From: Caulochytrium protostelioides | Taxonomy: Eukaryota; Chytridiomycota; Caulochytriomycetes; Caulochytriales; Caulochytriaceae | Direction of reading: 5' to 3' | Length of the DNA: 64,000 nucleotides | Assembly (NCBI GenBank): GCA_003615045.1 | Contig: ML014116.1 | Location: 1-64,000, forward strand | Part shown: piece after piece, positions 10,407 through 20,425 of the stretch | How the letters are laid out: each line of letters starts with the position of its first letter | Position numbering within the stretch: position 1 is the stretch's first letter | Notes under the pieces: generated by a model | Seen by the model: the letters and a program-made list of their open reading frames with translations, nothing else | The model's database searches: none | Told to the model about the DNA's origin: nothing | Position numbers and translations under genes: made by a program

Positions 10407-12361
10407 GGCGGATGGGATGGGAACCCGTTCACTTCGAGAAAAAAAGGTCAGGGTCAGCCAACAAAGTAACGGTGAAGGGTGGGGAGGTGCCGGATAGGGC
10501 AGGAGAGAGGAGAACAGAACGGCAACGAGCCGACGGATTCACACACGTTCCACGCGCGAAAAGCGACGACAGAAACAGGGATGATCGTGGAGGGCGCCCA
10601 AGAGCAGCAGCGGTATGAAAAGGGCGCTGTCGAGCGCAAGGATGACAACGTATCGAGCGCAAGGGTGGCAACGACCACGATGGCAGGGACGGGCAGAAAA
10701 CAGCGGACCATGATGCCGCGAAGGACACGGCGGAAGCCAGCGTCGAGGGAGCCGTCATCGGCAGCGGCACGATGCGTCATGCCGCCGCTGGCAATGCCAT
10801 CGTTGGGCAGGTTCGTGAGCGGAGACAGAAGGAAGTTGCCTGGCAAGCGGCGGACGCCGCCGTTGGCGGGGTCGTGGCTCCGAGGCCTCTCGCCGGTCCC
10901 CACTCTCCCTGCGCCGGTTCACGCCTTCCCTGTGACGCCCCTCCCTGTCCATCAAACTCCGCTCAGCGAGCGAGGATGGCGGAGTGACTGCGCCACAACT
11001 CGAAGCCTACACCGCTTCCTGCGGAGGCGGGGCGGGGCGCGGAGGGGCCGGCGATCTCTTCTTGGCCGGCTTGTCATGACCGCCGTCTATCTCGTGCCAC
11101 CGATGCACAAACCATTGGAACCCGCGCCCGCAGAGCGGTAGTCCATGCGTTACCGATGATCCCCGATTCCTGCGGGAATGACGTCCTGACATGGCCGCTC
11201 CTCTTGGCTCTACCATCCATTCATCACAAACAACAGGGTAAGGCACTTCGTGACGATCGTGCCTCGATGCCGAAGGGCGCGTTGGTACGCGATGCTAGTT
11301 GAAGGAGACGCGCGCTTGTCGTTATGTACTTGGCGCGAAGGTGGAGAACGAACCATATTGGATGCGAGTCGGCCTGGCGGTCGTGCGAGGACGTCCAATG
11401 ACCCGAGTCTGAGTGGACCGAGCCGATAGGACTCGGTACGCCACGACGTGATGCAGGCAACACACAGTACGCAGCGGCAGGGATGAGACAGACAGTGCTG
11501 CGTGCCATCGGCAGTCGGAAGCGGTGGCTTCCAGGATGCGAATCCTGAATCAACAACCACCGGCGAACAGCCATCGCGCTGCGCGCTGCGCGTAGGTCAT
11601 GTGTTGAGGGCTTGGGCGGTCGTTTCGTGGCCCACGACCACGACCTTGGACCCAGCGCCCCCGCTGTGCACCCGTCCTTCCGCGGCCCGTCCTTGCGCCA
11701 CGCCTCCTTGCGCCACGGCGTCCATGGCAGGTGGCGTCAAGGGCGGCGGTATCACCGTGCTGACTGGCGCCACATCCCCGCGGCTCCACGGATCGATCGT
11801 GCGGACATCGACCGCAGCGCGTGGAGCCAAATCGATGAGCTGCGTGCCGCATCCGTCGCGCGTCCGGTGACCATCCCTTCGCCTTCGCGCGATGGACCCC
11901 CAGCGCCGCCGCTGCTCTCCGACCACGGTCGTTGCCGCCGTCCTCACCTTCCGCGTCGCCTGGCTCGTGCTCCCCTCCCGTGCCTGATTCGTTGAACCTC
12001 CAGTCTCCACGGCTCCACGCGGCGGCATCCTGCTCGTTGGCTTGAGCCGACCGTCTCTTGCGCGCCGCCTGTGGCCAACTTAATCATCGCGACAGCATCA
12101 GGCCGTACACGGAGGACAGCGAGCGGCGGACAGCGGAGAGCGGAGAGCGGAAGGCCAATCGCGGACGACGGAAAGCGGCGAGGACGCTTTCATCGCTTCC
12201 GATCTGTCCCTGACCGTCGGCCCCCGCGGGCCTCGTGGCGCACTGGTCGGGACCCACGCCGTGACGCGGTGACGCCGCCGTCCACCGAAGCTGGCTGACG
12301 GATCGTGGACAATACACACGCGCGTCACGCCGTCGCCGTCGCTGTCGCCGTCGCCGCCGCT
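10407..12361. other. Divergent intergenic region between HAS1 and the YEATS-ET gene
   Basis: About 1.95 kb. Open frames exist on both strands but none resembles a protein family. A short degenerate repeat of GGAGAGC/GGACAGC type lies near 12116-12152. Confidence 0.4.
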
Positions 12362-14137
12362 ATGGTCCTTCGGCGGCGGTCCCGCGGCTCGGTCGCATCG
12401 AGCGACTCCGGCCGCGGTGACCGCCTCGGCAATGCCGGCGGCATGGGCACCGCCGGCGGCAGCGTCGGCAGTGGCAGTCTGACGCTCAGCACGGGCACCG
12501 GCAACAGCAGCCGCCGTGCCCACGACGAGGACTTGGCGCCGTCTTCCGCGCCTGCGTATGGACTGGTATCGGGCGGCGCCAGCAGCGATCATCTGCGCTA
12601 CTTTGTCGTGGCGTGCAAGTATACCCGGACGGGCCGCTTCACGGGGGGCAAGGACCCGCAGCCCCTCATCACGTTCCGGCTGCAGCTGTACGTGGCTGCG
12701 CCACCGCTGCCGCCGCCGCTGCCATCGGCATCGTCCTCGGCGTCATCCTCGGCGCATGCCGTCGGCACGCCCGTGGGCACGACGGTTGCGGTCGCGCCCC
12801 TCGCCGTCGCGACCGAGCTGCCCTTTATTTCGCACGTTAAGTTCGAGCTGCACGAGACGTTCGACGAGCGCGCGACGCAGGTCGTGCACCACGCGCCGTT
12901 TGCGATCGAAGAGGATGCGTATGGTGAGTTTATGGCCCATGTCACGGTCCACTTTGCGGGTCCGCGCGCCCCCGAGCCGCTCGTGATTCCTGTCGATGTC
13001 CGGATCTTCCTCGCGCTCGGCGACCCGCTGCATCCGGCGCGGCCGCTGCCGCCGCCGAACGGCGCCATCGTGGCCCACCGCTTCCGCGGCGTCACGCCTG
13101 CCTTTGCGGGGCTCCTGCGCGAGGCGGCCGCCCGCGCACCTACCGTACTCGCTAGGGACCGCGCGCCGCCCGCGGCCGCCCGGCTTCTTCGCCGCTTCAT
13201 GGCCTACCAGCGCCGCCATGCCACGAGCATTAAGCGTGGCACGGCCTCCCGAGTCTGGCAGTCCGACGTGCTCGATTACGAAATGCGACGTGCCCGCGAC
13301 GACGGCCGGGGCGATGAGGAGGATGGCGAAGATGGCAGTGGCGGCGGTGTGGGCAACGATGACGACGACACCAACAACAACAACAACAACAACAACAGCG
13401 ACGACGACGACGATGACGACAGCAGCAACAATCATGGCGGCCGTCACGATCGTCGCGGTATGCCACGCCGGGAACCCAGCGGCAGGGGCGACCACGAGAG
13501 CGGCGAGGGCGACAACGACCATGAGGACGCCGACGCCGACGATGACGTTGGGGACGCGGCCATGCTTGACGAGGGAGAGCGCGGCGGCCGTCCGGGTTAC
13601 GCCCGCAAAGCGCTGCACCGGCGCCGCGCGTCGCGGTCTGACCGCAGCCGGACGCGGTCACCGAGCCCGGCCATGTCGTGGGACCCGTCGCAATCACAGT
13701 CGCGGAAACGCGGGGCCGGTGCATCGCGCAAGGCCGCGGGATCGTCTGATCCATCGTCGCCCGACGCGGCATCCCATCACGGCGGTGGCGACGGCCGGAG
13801 CGGGGGCCGGGCCGCCGAGGACCCGGCGAGGCTGCCCGAGACGTTTATGACCGACACAGGCGCCGCCGTTTCCTTTCGCACTCTGAGCCGCCGCCTTCTC
13901 AAGCTGAGTCCCGCCCACCAACTCCGCGTGCATGGCCGTGTGTGGCACGTACGACAGGAGCGAGCCGCTGCGGCCGCCGCTGGCTCGCCGCGTCGGACGC
14001 CGAATGCGGCCCTGTATCAGACGGCGTCGGGGTCCCGGTATCTCACGATCGACCTGCAGACCCTTCCGACATCGCTCTTACGCGAGATCTGGCAGTACGT
14101 GTTGGCCCGGACACCCCCGAAGCGCCCGTCGCGGTAG
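12362..14137 (+). CDS. YEATS-domain and ET-domain chromatin protein (Taf14/ENL-like)
   Basis: A 591-residue protein. Residues about 76-225 form a YEATS domain: the opening strand 'LRYFVVACKYTR', then 'VKFELHETF' and 'APFAIEEDAYGEF', which carry the His, Thr/Ser, Phe and Tyr positions that line the acyl-lysine pocket in AF9/Taf14. Residues about 500-587 resemble an extraterminal (ET) domain, ending 'LTIDLQTLPTSLLREIWQYV' and a basic tail, close to the BRD/Taf14 ET pattern. Between them lies a long charged linker with Asn, Asp and Arg/Ser runs. Taf14-type proteins read acylated histone H3 and recruit transcription and remodelling complexes through the ET domain. The frame is open to a GTG at 12305; the ATG at 12362 is used. 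It is convergent with RTT106, whose stop lies about 295 bases away. Confidence 0.78.
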   Translation: MVLRRRSRGSVASSDSGRGDRLGNAGGMGTAGGSVGSGSLTLSTGTGNSSRRAHDEDLAPSSAPAYGLVSGGASSDHLRYFVVACKYTRTGRFTGGKDPQPLITFRLQLYVAAPPLPPPLPSASSSASSSAHAVGTPVGTTVAVAPLAVATELPFISHVKFELHETFDERATQVVHHAPFAIEEDAYGEFMAHVTVHFAGPRAPEPLVIPVDVRIFLALGDPLHPARPLPPPNGAIVAHRFRGVTPAFAGLLREAAARAPTVLARDRAPPAAARLLRRFMAYQRRHATSIKRGTASRVWQSDVLDYEMRRARDDGRGDEEDGEDGSGGGVGNDDDDTNNNNNNNNSDDDDDDDSSNNHGGRHDRRGMPRREPSGRGDHESGEGDNDHEDADADDDVGDAAMLDEGERGGRPGYARKALHRRRASRSDRSRTRSPSPAMSWDPSQSQSRKRGAGASRKAAGSSDPSSPDAASHHGGGDGRSGGRAAEDPARLPETFMTDTGAAVSFRTLSRRLLKLSPAHQLRVHGRVWHVRQERAAAAAAGSPRRTPNAALYQTASGSRYLTIDLQTLPTSLLREIWQYVLARTPPKRPSR

Positions 14138-14431
14138 ACTCACGGCATGCCTTCCAGGGAGGCGGGCGGCGCAAAGTCCTCGAGCACCGCCAAGCCTCCG
14201 GATCATGATCGCGCGTATCACGAGATTAAATTATTGAAACCAAAACCATAACGGAAAAGCAGAAAGAGCGAGGGAAACACAGCACAGAGGCGTGACGCCA
14301 AGCTGCACGGCAAATGAACAACAGGCGGTCGCACGCATCAACCCACGGGACCGGCGATGGTGGCGACACCCAGCATAGCGGTGCATCGAGGCCGGAGGCA
14401 AACAAAGCGCCGGGACTCGCGGCGAGCCGCG

Positions 14432-17044
14432 TTATTCGTCATCCAGCTCATCTAATTCGTCAACATCTTCGCTGCCGCTGCCTTCCCCGTCGACCTCGGC
14501 CACGGCGAGTCGCGCCACCGCCCGGGGCGTTGCGAGGCGGGGCCGTTTTGCAGGCGGGCTAGCATCAGCATCCCCTGTGGGCCCCTCGGGCCCATCCGGC
14601 GCCTCGTCGCCACTACGCGGGGTCGTCGGCGTCCGCGACATCGTCGCCGACGCATTGAGCACCGCCAGCAGCGCGGCTTCGGAATGCGACGCTGTCACGA
14701 TATCAGGATAGGCCGTCTCGCCGAGATCGCCTGTATCGTCAAGCCCCTCGTGATCTCCGTCAACCACCGCATCGTCGTCGTCGTCGTCGTCGTCTTCTTG
14801 CGTTTCCAAGGTGAGATCGTCTTGCTGATCCTCATCGTCTGCCGCGTCCTCAGCTTCGCTCATTTCAGGAGAAGAAGCCAGCGCGGGGTCAGGGCCGCGG
14901 GTATCGCGGGTATCGTCAGCATCGCCATTGGCGTCGTCCTCATCGGATTCGGCCGCGTCGTCCTCATCGTCTGCATCGCCGTCCACATCGTCGTCGTCGT
15001 CGTCATCGGCATCGGCATCAGCATCAGCATCAGCATCTGCATCTGCATCGGCATCGTCCTGGGTGGTAGCTTCGGCGTCACCCTCATCCGTTTCCGTCTC
15101 TCCGCGGGCGTCCGGCGCCGTTTGCCGCTGAGAGCGTCGACGATACGGGAGGATGTTGCTCGTGTCGATGGCATGGTCTTCTTCAGGAACCGTCACCGCA
15201 TCTGCGTCGGCCTCTGCATCGGCGGACCGAACGGCTCGACGGCGCGGTGGCGCCGAGTGCTTGGTGTCCACGTGCATTGCGCTGCCATCGGCATTGGCAT
15301 CGGCATCGGCGTCATCACTATCACCATCACTGGCTCGATCGGAAGCTCCAGACGCCGCCGCCGCAACGTCCCGGTCCTCCGCCATCGCGTCATCCTCATC
15401 ACTGCTCCCATCATCGTTCTCGCTCGCGCTCCCATCATCATCGTGATCGTCGCTACCGCTGTCGCTGTCGCTGTCGCTGTCGCTGTCGTCTTGAGAACGA
15501 CGAGACGCCCGCGGCGTAAAGTCGTCGTCGTCGTCGTCGTCCATGGCGGCACTCACCGCGGCTTGGCGTGCACCCGGCGTGTTGGCAAAAACGCCGGCGA
15601 TGGCGCCCACGAGCGCGGCACGCCCCGGATCCGCCGCGCTGGCGGCCGCGGAAGCCGTGGGTGTCGTGCCGGCCGTGGCGGGCCTCGCGTCTGCCTCGCC
15701 GCGGGACGCCGCTTGACCCCCGGCACGCCGCGTCGCGCCCCGGTCGGCCACCGCCGTGTCGGGCACGGGCAGCCAATCGTGCTTCACGGCGTCAATGTAG
15801 CTCACGATCGAATCATACTCGCTGAAATCGATCATACTAAATTCGAGCCGCGCGGTACCGGCTCCGGCTCCGGCATCGGTATCGACATCAGCATCAGTAT
15901 CGGCATCGGCATCGGCATCGGCATCAGCATCGTCTGCCTTACCGGTCGCGGCAGTGCTGCCGGGGCGCGATGGGGAAGTCGCTGGCACGGCCGTGTGGTC
16001 GGTCTCGTTGACTGACTGCTCATGAGAGAGCGCGGCCGCGTCAGCGGCTGGCGAAACCGCGTCCGCATCGACGCCCGTGTCGGCGGCGGCGTCGGTGCCG
16101 GAATGCGTGGCTGCGACCTCGATGGTCAGATTGAAGGTTCGGCTGGTGATGCCATGGATAGCCATCGTGTACGTATGGCGCGTCGGAATGTACAGTAAAG
16201 GCCGCTTGAGGCCGGTGAAGAGGCCATGGGGCAGGAGGTAGAGATAACTTTCCTTGGCTTTGAGGTAACACCGGATGTACGGTGCCGTTTTGCGACGCGG
16301 GGTCAGATAGTAGGTCGGGTCGGGGACAGCGATCTCTCGGCGAGGCATGAGCTGCCGCAGCAGGGCTTCGACACGAGCCGCATTCGTCGTGCCGGCGGTC
16401 AGCACGGCGCGCGCGAGTCGCTGGCCCGCGGGGTCTGAGGCTGGCGCGGCGCTCGTGAGCTTCAAGTCGCTCGCCTGCTGGTCATAGCCAAAAATCAGCC
16501 AGTGAGTGTGCTCGCCGGGCTGTCGTCCCGGCTCGGGCTGCCACGCCATGACGACGGTCGTGTGAGGCTTCGCTTTCTCGGGCGTTGGCAGGACGGCGAC
16601 GAGCCGTAACGCATCAAGCGCATACTGGTGCGTTGCCTCGCACGGCACGGGCAGCGGCGGCGTCGCGGCCGTGAGGCACACGTGGGTCCGGCTGAAGACC
16701 AACGTGACTTTTTTGCGAACCGGCATCTGCACACTGATGGCGGCGACGGCGAGGATGGGAGCGGTGAGAACGCATGCCGGCGTCCCCAGACCAGCGCTTG
16801 GACCCGCGATATCGACGGCAGCGGCGGCGGTGGCATTTAACGGCGATGAGGCCGCCGCGGGGGTGTCGGCCGCTGTCGTCGAGCGGGACGACGCGTGCGT
16901 GAAATGGGCGACGACGGCGGCAAAGACGGGACCCGCAGCAGGATGCAGATGGACGACGTGGGCGACCTGGTCCCGCAGCGTGGCCGGCAGCAAGGCGAGC
17001 GCGGCAAGCGGCTCATCAGCACGCGGCGGCGCGGACGCGGCCAT
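14432..17044 (-). CDS. RTT106: Histone chaperone Rtt106-like protein with long acidic tail
   Basis: An 870-residue protein. Residues about 105-195 form a first PH-like domain ('VRKKVTLVFSRTHVCL' to 'THWLIFGYD'). A second starts near 255 ('PYIRCYLKAKESYLYLLP', then 'GLFTGLKRPLLYIP' and 'ITSRTFNLTIEV'), which is the Rtt106/Pob3 double-PH pattern. Rtt106 binds H3-H4 and deposits them in replication-coupled chromatin assembly and silencing. The final strand and helix of the second PH domain ('LEFSMIDFSEYDSIVSYID') are split from the rest by about 90 low-complexity residues with (DA)n repeats. The C-terminal half is almost all Asp/Glu/Ala/Ser, coded by GATGCC-type hexamers, and ends in an acidic patch. 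An acidic tail fits a histone chaperone, though this one is unusually long. The ATG at 17044 is clear. Confidence 0.8.
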   Translation of the reverse strand: MAASAPPRADEPLAALALLPATLRDQVAHVVHLHPAAGPVFAAVVAHFTHASSRSTTAADTPAAASSPLNATAAAAVDIAGPSAGLGTPACVLTAPILAVAAISVQMPVRKKVTLVFSRTHVCLTAATPPLPVPCEATHQYALDALRLVAVLPTPEKAKPHTTVVMAWQPEPGRQPGEHTHWLIFGYDQQASDLKLTSAAPASDPAGQRLARAVLTAGTTNAARVEALLRQLMPRREIAVPDPTYYLTPRRKTAPYIRCYLKAKESYLYLLPHGLFTGLKRPLLYIPTRHTYTMAIHGITSRTFNLTIEVAATHSGTDAAADTGVDADAVSPAADAAALSHEQSVNETDHTAVPATSPSRPGSTAATGKADDADADADADADTDADVDTDAGAGAGTARLEFSMIDFSEYDSIVSYIDAVKHDWLPVPDTAVADRGATRRAGGQAASRGEADARPATAGTTPTASAAASAADPGRAALVGAIAGVFANTPGARQAAVSAAMDDDDDDDFTPRASRRSQDDSDSDSDSDSGSDDHDDDGSASENDDGSSDEDDAMAEDRDVAAAASGASDRASDGDSDDADADANADGSAMHVDTKHSAPPRRRAVRSADAEADADAVTVPEEDHAIDTSNILPYRRRSQRQTAPDARGETETDEGDAEATTQDDADADADADADADADADDDDDDDVDGDADDEDDAAESDEDDANGDADDTRDTRGPDPALASSPEMSEAEDAADDEDQQDDLTLETQEDDDDDDDDAVVDGDHEGLDDTGDLGETAYPDIVTASHSEAALLAVLNASATMSRTPTTPRSGDEAPDGPEGPTGDADASPPAKRPRLATPRAVARLAVAEVDGEGSGSEDVDELDELDDE

Positions 17045-18400
17045 CGTCCGCCGATCCTAACAGGCGATCGCCGTGGTCACGCACGGCAACGGTGCAGCGG
17101 CAGTAGGAGCGGCAGCAGCAGCGGTGGCAGCAGCAGCGACAGCAGCTGCAGACTCTTGACCCTACAACGCGGCACGACGCCAAGTCAGCCGCTCAGCCAG
17201 CCGAGAGAGGTCGCTGCGGACAGATCGAGAGGAACGAAACCAGAGGACCTTGAATCCTCACGGAGGCGGCGGTCCGGGTGGCCGTGGCGACGTCAGCAAG
17301 CGGTGGGCCCTCCGTCACCCCCGAGTAAGGTCGATGGCGGCCTGTCGGCGCCGCCGCCGTGACCATTCCGGCCCGCCAACGGATGAGCGCCGTGACTCGT
17401 GCTGCGCGGCGGTCGCCTCATCCCCCGTCCATAGGCATCCATCAGCTCAGGGGCTGCTGCGCGACCGGTTCTGTGCACCGAGGGCGCGGCGATCCTTCCT
17501 CGGGCGATGTCCGCACGCCTGAAGTTGTGGCACCCGGGTCGTTCTCGGCGGGCGCCTGCCCGCCCGCGCCGCCGGATGCCTGGCACGCCACCGCGATGGT
17601 CGGTCGCCCGTCGCGCCTGAATGCCCATGCTTGGAGCGGCGGCGGTGGTGGTGGTGCTAGGACCCTGACGCCGGCCCCCAAAGATCGTCATCGCGGCTCG
17701 TCCTTGCCCCTCCCGCCGCGCGATCGACGCCCGGCCCATGCGAGGTTTCCCGGGCACCAAGAGGGTGTGGGATGGTCGGCCCGGTGACGGGATCGCGTCG
17801 ATGGCGGTTGCTGTCGACCCGTCTTATCTCACGTGGCGCCACTACCCGCGCCAGAGGAGTCCCATGCAGCTCTCTCTTGCGTTTCTATCACCCAATGCTG
17901 CGAGAATGACTCGCGCCACCGATGCCTGGCGTGCCCTCGCTGGCCTGCTCTCGCAGGCGGTGCCCAGCCGGGGGATACGGAGGAGGCCCTCAGGGAGGCT
18001 TTGCCCAGCCGTGCACGTCCGGCACGGTTTCTAACACGGCGTGGTGAGATTTTCCCGCGGACTCGGCGTAGACCACAAACGCGTTTCGGCTCGGGTGGCG
18101 GCGGCGCTGGCGGCGGCCTCATGCAGCGGCCGTTCTCGATTGCGCCTCAAACATCCGGGGATGGAAGCCTGCTCCGGCGGTATGCCTGCACCGCGCTCTC
18201 TGCCGCGCTCTGCCGCGCCGCACCGCGCTATGCTGGGTCGCGCTATGCCGTTCCCCAACACCCACGGGCTCACAGGCATGCACGGGCAAGGGTCCGTCGC
18301 CTGACCTTGGTGATGCGCCAGACATCGAGGATTCTGTTGGAAGTCCATAGACTTCGACCGGCGAGTCCGATTCACCCGTTGCCGCTGCGTTCCTGAGCAG

Positions 18401-18766
18401 ATGTCTCTCCTTCTCTTCCGTCGTCGTCGTCGCTGTTGTCGCCGTCTAATGCTTCTCCCGGCTCGAGCCATGATGAAAACGCCTCATCATGATCCTCATA
18501 TTTTCATGGAGCTCCCCACCCACACCCCCGGGCGAGGCGAGAAGGGAGGCCCGGGGCCAGGAGGCGAGGCGTTTCCGGGGCCGACCGCCTCCCTGAAGGA
18601 ACCGCCGCGCCACCCAAATATGTCAGGTTTCCCGAACGCTCCACCGTTTGAGACTCCGGGTCCGTATCGACGTATCCCGTATCCCGCCGATGTTCCAGCG
18701 CACATGTCGCCAGCCCCTGGGGTCGATCACGATTACAGTTACATTGAGATCAGGATGGCTAACTGA
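18401..18766 (+). CDS. Possible small proline-rich protein, hypothetical
   Basis: A 121-residue frame with ATGs at 18401 and 18470. The part from 18470 is rich in Pro, Gly and His and ends 'DHDYSYIEIRMAN'. The composition is less repetitive than that of the neighbouring open frames, but no family is recognised and no splice signals were found. It could be a chance frame in GC-rich DNA. Confidence 0.22.
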   Translation: MSLLLFRRRRRCCRRLMLLPARAMMKTPHHDPHIFMELPTHTPGRGEKGGPGPGGEAFPGPTASLKEPPRHPNMSGFPNAPPFETPGPYRRIPYPADVPAHMSPAPGVDHDYSYIEIRMAN

Positions 18767-19620
18767 GGGTGTCGAGTGCGTGGCCGCCGCTGCTACCGCC
18801 GGGGGGCGGCGGTAGCAGCGGCGTGAGGCAGGGGGCGTGAGGAGACCACGGTGATGCGAATTTTGCGTGAAGCAATGGTCATCGGGTATGGTGTCGGCGA
18901 GGCGCGCTCAGGCATGTGATGGGGTTCTGGACGCCGCCGACGCCGCCGACGCCGCCGCCGACTTTGCTGCCAGCCGCCACAGCCTCTCGCGCCAGATCAA
19001 GACGATGGGTTCGAAGACCAGATCGTTGTGTGTACGAGCCGTGGCATCACAAAAAGTCATCAACGATGATGTGCTCGGTGGAGAAGCTGCGATCTGAGAT
19101 TGCTGAACATGTCACTCGTCACTGGTTTCGATGATAGCGGAACGCACGAAGTCGTCCGACCATCCCCCAGCGGTTCCTGCCCTTCAAAGCTCTTAGTCAC
19201 CGACATTCTCACTGGGTCGAGAAGCCTTATCGGTTCCATCCCTGTTTGTCTCTCTGCAAGCCGATACCGCTCGTGGCATACGTATCGACGTGGGCCGCGC
19301 GGCATTACTCATCGTGAGCAACCCTCTTATATCCCACCAGCCACACGTCGCTCTGGTCCCGCAATACCGGTACCATCCGATCATATCAGCGAGTCTCCAA
19401 CAACCCCGGCCCTTTGGTGAACACTGCGTCATTTCCTGGTTTGATTTGAGGCGCCGATAAGTCGAGAAGCGAGCACCGGCTCTGCAGCCCGGTTCATGAA
19501 TCGCTGCTGATCCGCGTAAAGCTTTCGAGGTAAGCCGCACTTGACATTCGGGGCGCATGGACGCGCTTGGGTGAAGCAGGCGCCACTAGTGCCGCTTTGC
19601 TGCTCTACTTAAATAAACAT

Positions 19621-19695
19621 CCCGCCGATCCCGCCGATCCCGCCGATCCCGCCGATCCCGCCGATCCCGCCGATCCCGCCGGGTCCGCCGACTCC
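19621..19695. repeat. 9-base minisatellite (CCCGCCGAT)n
   Basis: Nearly seven perfect units of CCCGCCGAT followed by one or two degenerate units. It lies in noncoding DNA between RTT106 and the gene at 20426. Confidence 0.9.
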
Positions 19696-20425
19696 GCTAA
19701 TCGCCCCAAGAGGGAGGAACCACAACAACGCGCGCTCAGACTCGTAACAAACAGCGACGCCCGGTGAAGGGGACGGCCGTCCTCATTACGCAGTTGACCC
19801 CCTAAAAGAGCATCTCCAGGCGCATCGGCGACGCCCGGCCCGGGGCGTTGATACCCGCTGGTCACGCAGGCCATCAGGTCACGCCAGCCCCGCCTGCCTC
19901 ACCTGTGCATCATAGTCTGCCCCAGCAGGGGCAGCAATACCCTCACACCATGAACTCACCTGATGCTGATCAATTCCCTGTTGTTTAATATTTCTCGCTG
20001 CATGGATGCTTGGCCTTTCGGTACGAACTTCGTCCGACCTCGGCACCGCCGATCATCGTTGCTGACAACGCGTAACGTAGCCGACGCATCAGCTCTCATT
20101 CGGGGAAGGCGCTCAAGGCCTCCAGTCAAACACAAAGAAAAAAGAAAGGGGCCGCGGACGGGCTATCGTCTTGACAATCGGCGCACCCCAATTCCGTCCC
20201 GGTGGCCCTGTCCTGAAGCCCGAGCGCCACCGATCGCCTGGTCGCCCCCTTCCCGACGTCGCACCGCAAAGCCACCGACGCCACAAGGATCGTCGTGGCT
20301 TCTTTCGACGACGGCCTTCCCGCACCGCCTTCAGGGTCGCGAGGATCGGCCGTCTGCCATCCGCCTTTGACCGGCCGCTGTGACCCCCCGGGCATGCCAT
20401 CTCTCACGACGCCCAAACCCCGGTC

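Larger units (their letters stand above)
17045..20425. other. 3.4 kb intergenic region
   Basis: Upstream of RTT106 (-) and of the gene at 20426 (+). No recognisable gene apart from one weak small frame at 18401-18766 and a 9-base minisatellite at 19621. The 19.1-20.1 kb part is visibly less GC-rich than the rest. Confidence 0.4.

Noticed and set aside
14684-16015. 443-codon open frame on the + strand opposite RTT106
   Set aside because: It consists of Ile/Gly/Ser/Val repeats produced by reading the (DA)n hexamers in antisense. No domain is present, and the minus-strand gene is convincing.
19621-19695. Possible CRISPR-like array
   Set aside because: Nine-base units in direct contact with no spacers; a plain minisatellite in eukaryotic DNA.
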